Positions 16,502-24,248 of a stretch of 64,000 nucleotides of DNA are shown piece after piece. Numbering within the stretch: the first letter of the stretch is position 1; each line of letters begins with the position of its first letter. The notes under the pieces were generated by a model that saw nothing but the letters and a program-made list of their open reading frames with translations, had not been told where the DNA came from and ran no database searches. Made by a program: the position numbers and the translations under genes. The stretch is from JAUYQR01 sp050632395 (GTDB taxonomy: Bacteria > Pseudomonadota > Alphaproteobacteria > Rhodobacterales > Rhodobacteraceae), in NCBI RefSeq assembly GCF_050632395.1, contig NZ_CP192600.1:3968001-4032000 (forward strand), written 5' to 3'.

Positions 16502-18064
16502 ATGCCGGGCGCCACGCGGTCAGTGAAGATCCTGCTGACAGCAGCCGAAGCGTACCCGGCGCTTGAACGCGCTTTTCTGGCGGCCAAGACCGAAATCTGG
16601 GCCAGTTTCATGATCTTCGATCTGTCCACGCGGCTTCGGTCCGACGAAGCGCTCGCCATCGGCAAAACATGGTTCGATCTTGTGATCCACACGCTCAATC
16701 GCGGCGTGACGCTGCACATTTCGATAAGCGATGTCGATCCGATCGCACGTGCCGCCATGCACCGCGCCGCTTGCCGCCACCAACGAATGTTCGAAGCCGC
16801 CGCGGGCGTGGCAGAGCCTGGTGCAAAACTTCATGTCAGGCGCCTGCGGCATGTGGCCGAGACGGGCGCGCTGATCCGGATCCTGATCTGGCCCTACATC
16901 ATGCTCAAGGTCCTTCGCACTGCCCGTTGGCTGAACCGGCTGAGACCTGCAAATCGGCAAGCGGCGCTGCGCGACATGGAAGGTGCAGTCCGAAACCTAC
17001 ATGTGCGCAAGGACGGCACGGTAAGGCCAAAGTTGCGCTCGTTGCCGCGCCTGTTTCCGTCGCTGCATCACCAAAAGCTCGCGGTTATCGACCGCAGGCT
17101 CCTGTACATTGGCGGTCTCGATCTGGACGAGCGCCGTTATGACACCCCGTTGCACCGCCGGCCCGGTGACCAGACCTGGCACGACGTGCAACTGATGATC
17201 GAAGGCGCGGTGGTGGCCGAGGCGCAAACGCACCTGGAAAGTTTTCGCGACGTGATCGACGGGCGCATGGCCCCGGCCAGAACAAGGCGCCTGTTGCGCA
17301 CCCTGTCGCGTCCGCGTCGGCACAGTCTCTGGCATTTTGGGCCCGAACCGCTGGTCAGCGAGTTCTTTTCAGCCCATGTCGTTCTGGCACGCCGCGCCAA
17401 TGACTTGATTTATATCGAAACCCAGTATTTTCGCGACCCAGCGCTCGCCAAGGTTCTGGCCGATCAGGCGCGCCGCAAACCATCGCTCAAGATGATCCTC
17501 ATCCTTCCGGCTGCACCAGACGATGTCGCCTTCGATGGCCGGCGCGGGCTGGACGCCAGGTTCGGTGAAGCGATGCAAGCCCGCGCGCTGCGGATTCTGC
17601 GAAGCGGTTTCGGTGCGCGGCTGTTCGTTGGCTCGCCGGCGCAGCCGCGACCGGCCCTGCCGGATGGCAAGGCCGACCCGGCCGACCGTCGCGACAGGCA
17701 TTTTGGCGCGCCGTTGGTTTATGTGCACGCGAAAGTCTCGGTATTCGACGATGTGGCGGCAGTTGTGTCCTCGGCCAACCTGAATGGACGCAGCCTTCGG
17801 TGGGATACCGAGGCGGGGGTCTATCTGAACGCGCCGAACGATGTACTGGAACTGCGCCATCGCGTCATGGCGCATTGGTTGCCGCCCGATTCCGGTCCGG
17901 ACGCGTTTGATCTGCAGACGGCGCTTCACTTCTGGAAGCAACACGCGTGGCGGAATGCTGCACGGCATCCGCGCGAGCGCGAAGGCTATCTCCTGCCGCA
18001 CGACTTTGCTGCCGCCGAAGCGTTTGGCCGAAAGCCGCCGATCTTGCCTGGCGAATTCGTCTGA
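16502..18064 (+). CDS. phospholipase D-family protein (cardiolipin-synthase-like)
   Basis: A 520-residue protein of the phospholipase D superfamily with two HKD-type motifs. The first is HHQKLAVIDRRLLYIGGLD in the N-terminal half. The second is VHAKVSVFDDVAAVVSSANLN in the C-terminal half. I see no clear membrane helices apart from a short hydrophobic stretch, so it may act at the membrane surface or on nucleic acid. Family members include cardiolipin synthases and phosphatidyltransferases. The start at 16502 has a GAGAGTG site and fits the promoter at 16441-16466. EcfG control suggests lipid remodelling during stress (inference). Confidence 0.8.
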   Translation: MPGATRSVKILLTAAEAYPALERAFLAAKTEIWASFMIFDLSTRLRSDEALAIGKTWFDLVIHTLNRGVTLHISISDVDPIARAAMHRAACRHQRMFEAAAGVAEPGAKLHVRRLRHVAETGALIRILIWPYIMLKVLRTARWLNRLRPANRQAALRDMEGAVRNLHVRKDGTVRPKLRSLPRLFPSLHHQKLAVIDRRLLYIGGLDLDERRYDTPLHRRPGDQTWHDVQLMIEGAVVAEAQTHLESFRDVIDGRMAPARTRRLLRTLSRPRRHSLWHFGPEPLVSEFFSAHVVLARRANDLIYIETQYFRDPALAKVLADQARRKPSLKMILILPAAPDDVAFDGRRGLDARFGEAMQARALRILRSGFGARLFVGSPAQPRPALPDGKADPADRRDRHFGAPLVYVHAKVSVFDDVAAVVSSANLNGRSLRWDTEAGVYLNAPNDVLELRHRVMAHWLPPDSGPDAFDLQTALHFWKQHAWRNAARHPREREGYLLPHDFAAAEAFGRKPPILPGEFV

Positions 18065-18076
18065 TTGCCTAAGGGC

Positions 18077-18102
18077 GGAACCTGATGGCCCATCAGGGGG
18101 TT
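18077..18102 (+). promoter_or_regulatory. EcfG-type promoter for the CsbD-family gene
   Basis: GGAAC at 18077-18081 is followed after 17 bases by GGTT (18099-18102), one base off CGTT. The spacer contains the inverted repeat CTGATG-GCC-CATCAG. The predicted start, near 18110, fits the ATG at 18145. Confidence 0.55.
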
Positions 18103-18144
18103 TCCCTTGCAAGGGGCACTTCCGCCCGGAACAAGGAGACTGCC

Positions 18145-18342
18145 ATGAATTGGGATCAGATCGAAGGCAAATGGAAGCAGTACGCCGGCAAGGCAAAGGA
18201 AGCCTGGGGCGACCTGACCGATGATGACCTTGATCGCGCCGCCGGCAAACGTGACCAGATGATCGGCCTTGTGCAGGAAAAATACGGCAAGACCAAAAAC
18301 GATGCCGAACGCGAAGTCGATGACTGGTTCCGTCGGCTCTGA
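18145..18342 (+). CDS. CsbD-family stress protein
   Basis: A 65-residue hydrophilic protein that opens with the CsbD signature MNWDQIEGKWKQYAGKAKEA and continues with WGDLTDDDLDRAAGKRDQMIG. Length and sequence match the family, whose members are among the most strongly induced general-stress proteins in many bacteria; their molecular role is not established. The ATG at 18145 has a strong ribosome site (AAGGAGA); a start at 18085 would begin inside the promoter. It is a single-gene unit with its own promoter and terminator. Confidence 0.93.
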   Translation: MNWDQIEGKWKQYAGKAKEAWGDLTDDDLDRAAGKRDQMIGLVQEKYGKTKNDAEREVDDWFRRL

Positions 18343-18357
18343 GAACCGTGTGAATGC

Positions 18358-18385
18358 AAAGGCGCGCCTTCGGTCGCGCCTTTTT
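18358..18385 (+). terminator. intrinsic terminator after the CsbD-family gene
   Basis: AAAGGCGCG (18358-18366) pairs with CGCGCCTTT (18375-18383) around an eight-base loop and is followed by Ts. It also overlaps the end of the leftward DUF421 gene, and may work for both strands. Confidence 0.85.
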
Positions 18386-19074
18386 CATGGCGGTTCGTCG
18401 CGTTCGATCGCCGCCGCGGTGAAGGTCGTATTCGCACAGTGCGCGCAGACCGTTTCGTCCTGATCGGCCGGATTGCCGCACGCTTCGCAAAGCCGCGAAG
18501 CCAGACGGAGCGGAACTGGCAAATTCACTGTATGCGGCGGCAAGAGGGCAAGCCCACTGACAGTACCCCGGTTGCGGAACACGCTGAAGGTGCCGCTGGT
18601 TTCCAGCCGTGCATGAGCCACGCGCCCAAGGTTGCGAATGCCATGCTCGCGCAGCCCTTCGAACAGTTCCTCACGGCTGACCTTCAGTGCACGCAGCGCT
18701 TTCAGGTCAATCCTGCCGTTGTCCACTACCGCGACGCTTCGGCCCGAAAACACCCGTCGCACAAGGCGGCTTTCGACCATCCCAATATCAATCAGCTTGT
18801 TGATGACGACGACCAGAGTGATCACGGTCATGGCGTGAAGGAGCGGGACATCACCGTAGAACATTGCATCTCCGACAGCCGAGCCGAGGGCAACGACCAG
18901 AAGGAATTCGACCACCGACATCTGACCGACGCCGCGCCCACCGATCCACCGGATCAACAGCAACGAGTAGGCATAGATGATCAATGTTCGGATCACGATT
19001 TCCAGCAAGAAGCCGATCGGCTCGTCGCCGATGAACATCTTGTGCCAGTCTATCGCTTGGACGGCGTCCTGCAT
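18385..19074 (-). CDS. DUF421 (YetF-type) membrane protein with C-terminal zinc ribbon
   Basis: A 229-residue protein. Three N-terminal membrane helices (about 20-95) are followed by the DUF421 soluble domain (AVVDNGRIDLKALRALKVSREELFEGLREHGI, residues about 118-185). The last 45 residues add CEACG and CAHC, a four-cysteine zinc-ribbon-like module absent from most YetF proteins. The start at 19074 lies about 25 bases after the predicted EcfG transcript start. The longer form from 19107 would begin inside the promoter and is rejected. DUF421 genes are frequent members of stress regulons; the molecular function is unknown. Confidence 0.85.
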   Translation of the reverse strand: MQDAVQAIDWHKMFIGDEPIGFLLEIVIRTLIIYAYSLLLIRWIGGRGVGQMSVVEFLLVVALGSAVGDAMFYGDVPLLHAMTVITLVVVINKLIDIGMVESRLVRRVFSGRSVAVVDNGRIDLKALRALKVSREELFEGLREHGIRNLGRVAHARLETSGTFSVFRNRGTVSGLALLPPHTVNLPVPLRLASRLCEACGNPADQDETVCAHCANTTFTAAAIERDEPP

Positions 19075-19105
19075 CGGTAAGCCCCCCACGGCCGGCTTCG
19101 CAGCC

Positions 19106-19131
19106 AACGCGGCAGGCTTCGGATCAGTTCC
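19106..19131 (-). promoter_or_regulatory. EcfG-type promoter for the DUF421 gene
   Basis: On the minus strand GGAAC (19131-19127) and CGTT (19109-19106) are 17 bases apart. It sits between the end of the dpp-type operon and the DUF421 gene and marks the right border of the stress island. Confidence 0.75.
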
Positions 19132-19152
19132 GCGATCTAGACCTCTAGCGCG

Positions 19153-19956
19153 TCAACTCTGCCAGTCGGGCCCCACCTCTGGCAGCAGGATCGACGCCAG
19201 AAGCTCGCGTGTCGCGGCGGCTTTCGGGCTCTCGAAAACCTCGGCGCTGGGTGCATTTTCAACGATTACACCCTTGTCTAGCACGATGATGCGGTTGCAC
19301 AGACGCCTGATCACCGAAAGATCGTGGCTGATGAAGGCAAGCGTTAGCCCAAGGTCTGCCACCAGCCGTTCCAACAGTGTCAGCACCTGCGCCTGAGACG
19401 ACACGTCGAGACCTGAGACGATCTCGTCGGCCACGATGAAATCGGGGCGCAGCGCGATAGCGCGGGCGATGCCGACGCGCTGGCGTTGGCCGCCAGACAT
19501 TTCGTGCGGGTGGCGTGTTGCAAAGCGCTGGCCAAGGCCGACTGCATCCAGCGCCTCGCGCATACGGTCGGCGGGGTTCGCAACGCCGTGCAAAGCAAGC
19601 GGACCTTCGATGATCTGCGCGACCGTATGGCGCGGGTTCAGCGATGACATCGGGTCTTGGAAGATCATCTGGAAGCGGCGTCGCAAGGGCCGCAGGGCGC
19701 GTTCCGGCAGGTGACTGATATCCTGCCCGTCGAAGTGAACCGTGCCCGATGTCGGCTCCAGCAGCCGCACCAGGGTCCGCGCAAGCGTGGATTTGCCAGA
19801 CCCCGAGCCGCCGACGATGCCGACGATCTCGCCCTTCGCGATGGCAAAGTCCACGCCCTTGAGTATGTGGATGCGCGGCGCGGCGCCAAGAATCGGCTTG
19901 CGGTTCAGGTCAGGCAGGGACAAGTGCAGATCGGTGATCCGAAGAAGCGCGGTCAT
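19153..19956 (-). CDS. dipeptide/oligopeptide-type ABC transporter ATP-binding protein (DppF-like)
   Basis: A 267-residue ATPase. The Walker A motif is GGSGSGKST, the signature is SGGQRQRVGIARA, Walker B is VADEIVSGLD, and the switch histidine is in AFISHDLS. It is the last gene of a five-gene leftward unit (binding protein, two permeases, two ATPases) and overlaps the previous ATPase gene by ATGA. The layout is that of peptide, nickel or opine importers. Next to the catabolic genes it probably imports the substrate of that pathway (inference). Confidence 0.93.
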   Translation of the reverse strand: MTALLRITDLHLSLPDLNRKPILGAAPRIHILKGVDFAIAKGEIVGIVGGSGSGKSTLARTLVRLLEPTSGTVHFDGQDISHLPERALRPLRRRFQMIFQDPMSSLNPRHTVAQIIEGPLALHGVANPADRMREALDAVGLGQRFATRHPHEMSGGQRQRVGIARAIALRPDFIVADEIVSGLDVSSQAQVLTLLERLVADLGLTLAFISHDLSVIRRLCNRIIVLDKGVIVENAPSAEVFESPKAAATRELLASILLPEVGPDWQS

Positions 19957-20819
19957 TGCACCCTCCGGTCATGGGCGTCCACGTCCGCCTGCACTGCGGC
20001 GATGACGGCCTCTGGGATCGGCAGAAGGCTCGCCTCCGGGTCGGTGTATTTCGGCGTGGCGGCAAGTAGCGCACGGGAATACGCATGTGTCGGGCCGGAA
20101 AAGTAGGCGTCGGTGGTCGTGTCCTCGACCACCAGACCGCCGTAAAGGACCGAGATTTGCTGGCATACCTTGGCCACCACTCCAAGGTCGTGGGTGACGA
20201 ACAAAAGCGCGGTGCCATGCCGTGCCTGCATCGCGGCGATCAGTTTCAGGATCTGCTTCTGCACCGTCACATCCAGCGCCGTGGTAGGCTCATCGGCAAT
20301 GATCAGTTTTGGTTCTGCCGCGAAGGCCGAGGCGATCAGGATGCGCTGGCGCATCCCGCCCGACAACTCGTGCGGATAGGCACGCAGGACGCGGGTGGGA
20401 TCGGCGATCTGCACCTCGTCCAAAAGCTCCTTTGAGCGGGCGTCGGCATTGGCGCGTGTCCAGCCTAGAATGTCGACGAGCCTGTCGGTGATCTGCGGCC
20501 CGATCCGGCGTGAAGGGTTGAGTGCGGTCAATGGGTCTTGCGGGATAAGCGCCGTGGACGCGCCGATCAGGCGGCGGCGTTCGGGGGCGGGCAGGGTCAG
20601 AAGGTCAGTGCCATTGAGGATGATCGAACCGCCGGTAATTTCGACGGCGCGAGGAAGGATGCCAAGAATGGCTTTTCCGATCATCGACTTGCCCGCGCCG
20701 CTTTCACCGACAAGCCCGCGTACCTGGCCTGCTTCCACAGTCAAAGACACCCCGCGCAGCAGCCGGTGGTCGGACCCCCTTATGCGGGCAGAGAGATCGG
20801 TGATTTCCAGAAAGCTCAT
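19953..20819 (-). CDS. dipeptide/oligopeptide-type ABC transporter ATP-binding protein (DppD-like)
   Basis: A 288-residue ATPase. Walker A is GESGAGKSM, the signature is SGGMRQRILIASA, and Walker B is IIADEPTTALD; the switch histidine is in FVTHDLG. The start at 20819 overlaps the stop of the upstream permease by ATGA; longer starts would lie inside that gene. It pairs with the DppF-like ATPase to form the motor of the importer. Near the C terminus is the DppD/OppD-type stretch with PTHAYSRALLAATP, but the cysteine cluster of DppD is not evident. Confidence 0.92.
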   Translation of the reverse strand: MSFLEITDLSARIRGSDHRLLRGVSLTVEAGQVRGLVGESGAGKSMIGKAILGILPRAVEITGGSIILNGTDLLTLPAPERRRLIGASTALIPQDPLTALNPSRRIGPQITDRLVDILGWTRANADARSKELLDEVQIADPTRVLRAYPHELSGGMRQRILIASAFAAEPKLIIADEPTTALDVTVQKQILKLIAAMQARHGTALLFVTHDLGVVAKVCQQISVLYGGLVVEDTTTDAYFSGPTHAYSRALLAATPKYTDPEASLLPIPEAVIAAVQADVDAHDRRVQ

Positions 20820-21667
20820 CGTAACACCGGATCGTAGCGGTCTTTCAGCCCCTCGCCCAACTGGCTGAAAGCGAGGACGGTAAGGAACAGCGTGATCAGC
20901 GGAAACACCAGCACCCACCATGCCTGATGCACCGACGTCCGCCCTTCGGCGATCATCCCGCCCCAAGTGGGATCGTCGGTTGATATCGACAGGTTCACGA
21001 ATGACAGGATCGCCTCGACGATCACTGCGATGCCCATCTCCAGCGTCAGGAGGACGACGATGGTCGGCAGCACGTTCGGCAGGATTTCACGCAGCATCGT
21101 GCCAACTCGGCTGCGCCCCGCGACGCGGGCCGATGCCACGTAATCCATCGCGCCCTGCGCCATCGCCTCGGCGCGCACGACGCGGGCAAACCGTGTCCAG
21201 TCGATCACGACAATTGCGATGATGATGGAGGAAAGGCCCGGGCCGAGAACGGCGATCAGAAGGATAGAGAACAGGACCGGCGGAAAGGCCATCCAGATGT
21301 CGATCAGGCGTGAGATCACCAGATCGACCCAGCCGCGCAGGAACCCGGCCAGAAGCCCAAGCGTCGCCCCGATAAGGCAGGTAAGCGTGCCGGCAACCAG
21401 CGCCACGATCAGTGCAATCCGCGCACCGTGCAGGATGCGGCTAAGCACATCTCGGCCGAGGCTGTCGGTGCCCAGCCAGTAGCCCGGTTCGGTGCCAGCC
21501 ATCCAGAAAGGCGGCAGACGGCCAAGAAACAGGTCTTGTGCCAAGGGATCATGCGGCGCGATCCACGGGGCGAGAAGGGCCACTGCGGCGACAAAGGCGA
21601 TCCATCCGGCGGAAAGCCATAGCCGCAAACCGGCACGGCGGCGAAGCAGGGCGCGGGCGTCAGCCAT
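20816..21667 (-). CDS. ABC transporter permease (DppC-like)
   Basis: A 283-residue inner-membrane permease with about six helices and the extended N-terminal segment of the DppC/OppC family (DPLAQDLFLGRLPPF, then GTDSLGRDVLSRILHGARI). The ATPase-docking loop is around EAMAQGAMDYVASARVAGRS. It overlaps its neighbours on both sides (ATGA with the DppD-like gene, eight bases with the DppB-like gene), which shows tight coupling in one operon. Confidence 0.93.
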   Translation of the reverse strand: MADARALLRRRAGLRLWLSAGWIAFVAAVALLAPWIAPHDPLAQDLFLGRLPPFWMAGTEPGYWLGTDSLGRDVLSRILHGARIALIVALVAGTLTCLIGATLGLLAGFLRGWVDLVISRLIDIWMAFPPVLFSILLIAVLGPGLSSIIIAIVVIDWTRFARVVRAEAMAQGAMDYVASARVAGRSRVGTMLREILPNVLPTIVVLLTLEMGIAVIVEAILSFVNLSISTDDPTWGGMIAEGRTSVHQAWWVLVFPLITLFLTVLAFSQLGEGLKDRYDPVLR

Positions 21668-22670
21668 GCCGTAGCCTGGGGTTCAGGACGGCATACAACA
21701 GGTCAACGACAAGGTTTACGGCGGTGAAGATCACCGCGAACAGGATCACGATGCCCTGAATCAGCGGCAGGTCGCGGTTGATGACTGCGTCGATCGCCAT
21801 GTTGCCAAGGCCTTCGTAGGAAAAGAGCCGCTCGATGATGACCGTCCCACCGATCAGAAAGGTGAACTGCACGCCGACCAGCGTCAGCGTCGGCAGGATC
21901 GCGTTCGGCAAGGCCTCGCGCAGGATGACGTGACTTTCACTGTAGCCCTTGGTGCGCGCTAGGGTGACGTAATCAAGGTGCATGGTTTCCTTGAGCGACT
22001 GCTTCAAAAGCTGCCCGATGATGGCTGCCAGAGGAATGGCAAGGGCAAGCGCGGGCAGGAACATGTGGCTGACGATATCGAGCCACAGGTCAAAGCGCAG
22101 GCGGACCAGGCTTTCAAAGAGGTAGAAGTTGGTGGTGAACGGCAACTCCAGCGACGGTGTTATGCGGCCCGAAATATGAAATATCGGCACCAGCACCCCG
22201 AAGGCGAGGATCAGTAGCAAACCCCACAGGAAATCAGGGATCGAAAGTGCCATTCCGTTGGTGATGTCTATGCCCGCCTCGGTCAGCGTGTCGCGTTTGC
22301 GGGTGCCGGTCAGCGCCGCAATGCCCCCAAGCATGACCGCAATGACCAACGCCATCAGCGACAGTTCCAGCGTGGCGGGAAGGCGACCAAGGACAAGGTC
22401 CAACACGGGTTGTCGGGCGGTGATCGAGGTCCCGAAATCGCCGTGCAACACACCGCCAGCCCAGATCAGGAACTGTTCGGGGATCGTCTTGTCCAGCCCG
22501 TACTGTGCGGTCAGGCGGGCGATGTCGTCATCCGTGGCACCGGGGGGCAGCATCATCGCGATGGGATTGCCCGGCACGACGCGCACCACGACGAAAACGA
22601 TGACAGCCACGCCGATCAGTGTGATCGCCGTGGTCAGCAGGCGGTGAAGGATGGCGCGAAGAAGCTGCAT
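21660..22670 (-). CDS. ABC transporter permease (DppB-like)
   Basis: A 336-residue permease with an N-terminal helix, the BPD_transp_1-type core and the coupling loop near DYVTLARTKGYSESHVILREALPNAILP. The N-terminal MQLLRAILHRLLTTAITLIGV and VVPGNPIAMMLPPGA are typical of DppB/OppB. A hairpin in the 36 bases before it separates it from the binding-protein gene. Confidence 0.93.
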   Translation of the reverse strand: MQLLRAILHRLLTTAITLIGVAVIVFVVVRVVPGNPIAMMLPPGATDDDIARLTAQYGLDKTIPEQFLIWAGGVLHGDFGTSITARQPVLDLVLGRLPATLELSLMALVIAVMLGGIAALTGTRKRDTLTEAGIDITNGMALSIPDFLWGLLLILAFGVLVPIFHISGRITPSLELPFTTNFYLFESLVRLRFDLWLDIVSHMFLPALALAIPLAAIIGQLLKQSLKETMHLDYVTLARTKGYSESHVILREALPNAILPTLTLVGVQFTFLIGGTVIIERLFSYEGLGNMAIDAVINRDLPLIQGIVILFAVIFTAVNLVVDLLYAVLNPRLRHG

Positions 22671-22676
22671 GATGGT

Positions 22677-22698
22677 GGGCCGCCCCGAAAGGCGGCCC
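22677..22698 (-). terminator. intercistronic hairpin between the binding-protein and permease genes
   Basis: GGGCCGCC (22677-22684) pairs with GGCGGCCC (22691-22698) around a six-base loop, in the gap between the two genes. No U-run follows on the minus strand. Such hairpins typically stabilise the upstream binding-protein mRNA and reduce read-through, giving more binding protein than permease. Confidence 0.7.
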
Positions 22699-22706
22699 GT
22701 CTTTCC

Positions 22707-24224
22707 TTAGGCTCGTTTCATCAGGTGCGGCAACAGCGCACCCGACGCATGCGGCGTGACCGTTACTCCCGGCGCGGAAAGGATCGGCTGGACGTATTGC
22801 AGCAACGGAATGACCAGCGCGTTTTCAGCGATGTAGCGGTCGACGGCTTTCCAGCCTGCGATGCGCTTGGCCTCGTCCGCCTCGCCCCACAAGGGACCGA
22901 TCATGTTGATCAGGTCTTCACCGTCCCAGACCGAATGCGGGCTTGGACCGAACATAGCGAACCCGGTGGAGGTGGTTGGATCGCCGACAGAGTTGCCCCA
23001 GTTGTAGAAGGCCGCGGGGGCAAGCTGGTCGGCGGCGCGCAGTTCGTAGTGCTTGGCGATTTCATACACCTCGATCTCGGCCTCGATCCCGATCTTGCGC
23101 CACAGGCCGACGATGGCCTGCACCATCTCGTAGTCCTTGGGCTTGAAGCCCTTGGTGGTCTGGATCTTGAACTTCACCGGGTTGTCCGGGCTATAGCCCG
23201 AGGCAGCCAGCGCCGCGATAGCCGCGGCCTCGTCGTAAGGCACGGTGATCGACGGATCGTAGGCCTCGTATTCAGGGGTTTGCAGCGTGTCGATCTTTAC
23301 GCCGTAGCCCGACAGCAGCCGGTCGATGATGGTCTGCTTGTCGATGGCCCAAGCCGCTGCCTTGCGGACGTTGGGGTCGGTCATCACCTCGATATCGTTG
23401 AGGAAGATCATCCCGATGTCCGAAATTGGTGCGGCGATCCCGTTCAGGGTGCCTTTCAGCCGGTCATACTCCTCATACGGCATTTCCAGCGTGACGTGGC
23501 TGTTGCCGGATTCGACCTCGGCCACGCGGGCTGCGGCGTCGGTCACGAACTTGATCGTCACGGTGTCGAAATCGGGCTTGCCGCCCCAGTAGTTTGCGTT
23601 GGCTTTCAGCCGAACAAAGGCGTTGCGTTCGTATTTTTCCACCATGTAGGGGCCGGTGCCGATGGGGGCTGCCTCGAAGCCTTCGGCCCCGACCTTCTCG
23701 AAATAGGCTTTCGGCAGGACGTAGCCGGTCAGGAAATACATCCACTTGAAGATCGTGGGATCGAACTGCTTGACGTCTGCCGTCACGGTGTTGCCGTCGG
23801 CTTTGATGTTTGCCAGCGTCGACCAGACGAAGTTGATCGGGTTGCCGGTGGCAGGATCAGCCGCACGGGTCAGGCTCCACGCTACGTCCTCGGCGGTGAA
23901 GGGGCTGCCATCGTGCCAGGTGACGCCTTCGCGGACGGTCATGCTGACCTTGGTGCGATCCTCGTTCCAGCCCCATTCAGTCAGAAGACCGGGGGCGGGT
24001 TTCAGGTCGGGCTGTTGCAGGATGAACTGGTCGAAGACGGACTGATAAAGCCCCTGAATCGTGGGGTTCACTGCCGAAGGGCCGACGGTCGGGTCCCATG
24101 ACGGGAGGTTGACGTTGTAGGCAATGACCAGCTCGTCGATGGCAGCATGGGCCGGCAGGCCGGTGACGGACAAGGCCGCCAGAGCGGCGGAGGATTGCAG
24201 AAGTGTGCGTCGGTTGAGGTTCAT
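22707..24224 (-). CDS. ABC transporter substrate-binding protein, family 5
   Basis: A 505-residue periplasmic binding protein of the DppA/OppA family. An export signal with twin arginines (NRRTLLQSSAALAAL, ending AHAA) is at residues 1-28. The family-5 body follows, with WGWNEDRTKVSMTVREGVTWHDGSPFTAEDV split over about residues 80-115 and GTGPYMVEKYERN near 205-215. It is the first gene of the leftward transport unit. Because of the neighbourhood, the ligand may be a peptide-like or aromatic amide compound rather than a plain dipeptide (inference). Confidence 0.93.
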   Translation of the reverse strand: MNLNRRTLLQSSAALAALSVTGLPAHAAIDELVIAYNVNLPSWDPTVGPSAVNPTIQGLYQSVFDQFILQQPDLKPAPGLLTEWGWNEDRTKVSMTVREGVTWHDGSPFTAEDVAWSLTRAADPATGNPINFVWSTLANIKADGNTVTADVKQFDPTIFKWMYFLTGYVLPKAYFEKVGAEGFEAAPIGTGPYMVEKYERNAFVRLKANANYWGGKPDFDTVTIKFVTDAAARVAEVESGNSHVTLEMPYEEYDRLKGTLNGIAAPISDIGMIFLNDIEVMTDPNVRKAAAWAIDKQTIIDRLLSGYGVKIDTLQTPEYEAYDPSITVPYDEAAAIAALAASGYSPDNPVKFKIQTTKGFKPKDYEMVQAIVGLWRKIGIEAEIEVYEIAKHYELRAADQLAPAAFYNWGNSVGDPTTSTGFAMFGPSPHSVWDGEDLINMIGPLWGEADEAKRIAGWKAVDRYIAENALVIPLLQYVQPILSAPGVTVTPHASGALLPHLMKRA

Positions 24225-24248
24225 TTGTATCTCCCTGTTTTTGTTGGT

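Noticed and set aside
22410..24101. 563-codon plus-strand frame opposite the binding-protein gene
   Set aside because: Low-complexity, histidine- and glycine-rich translation without a domain; the minus strand has a complete binding protein with export signal.
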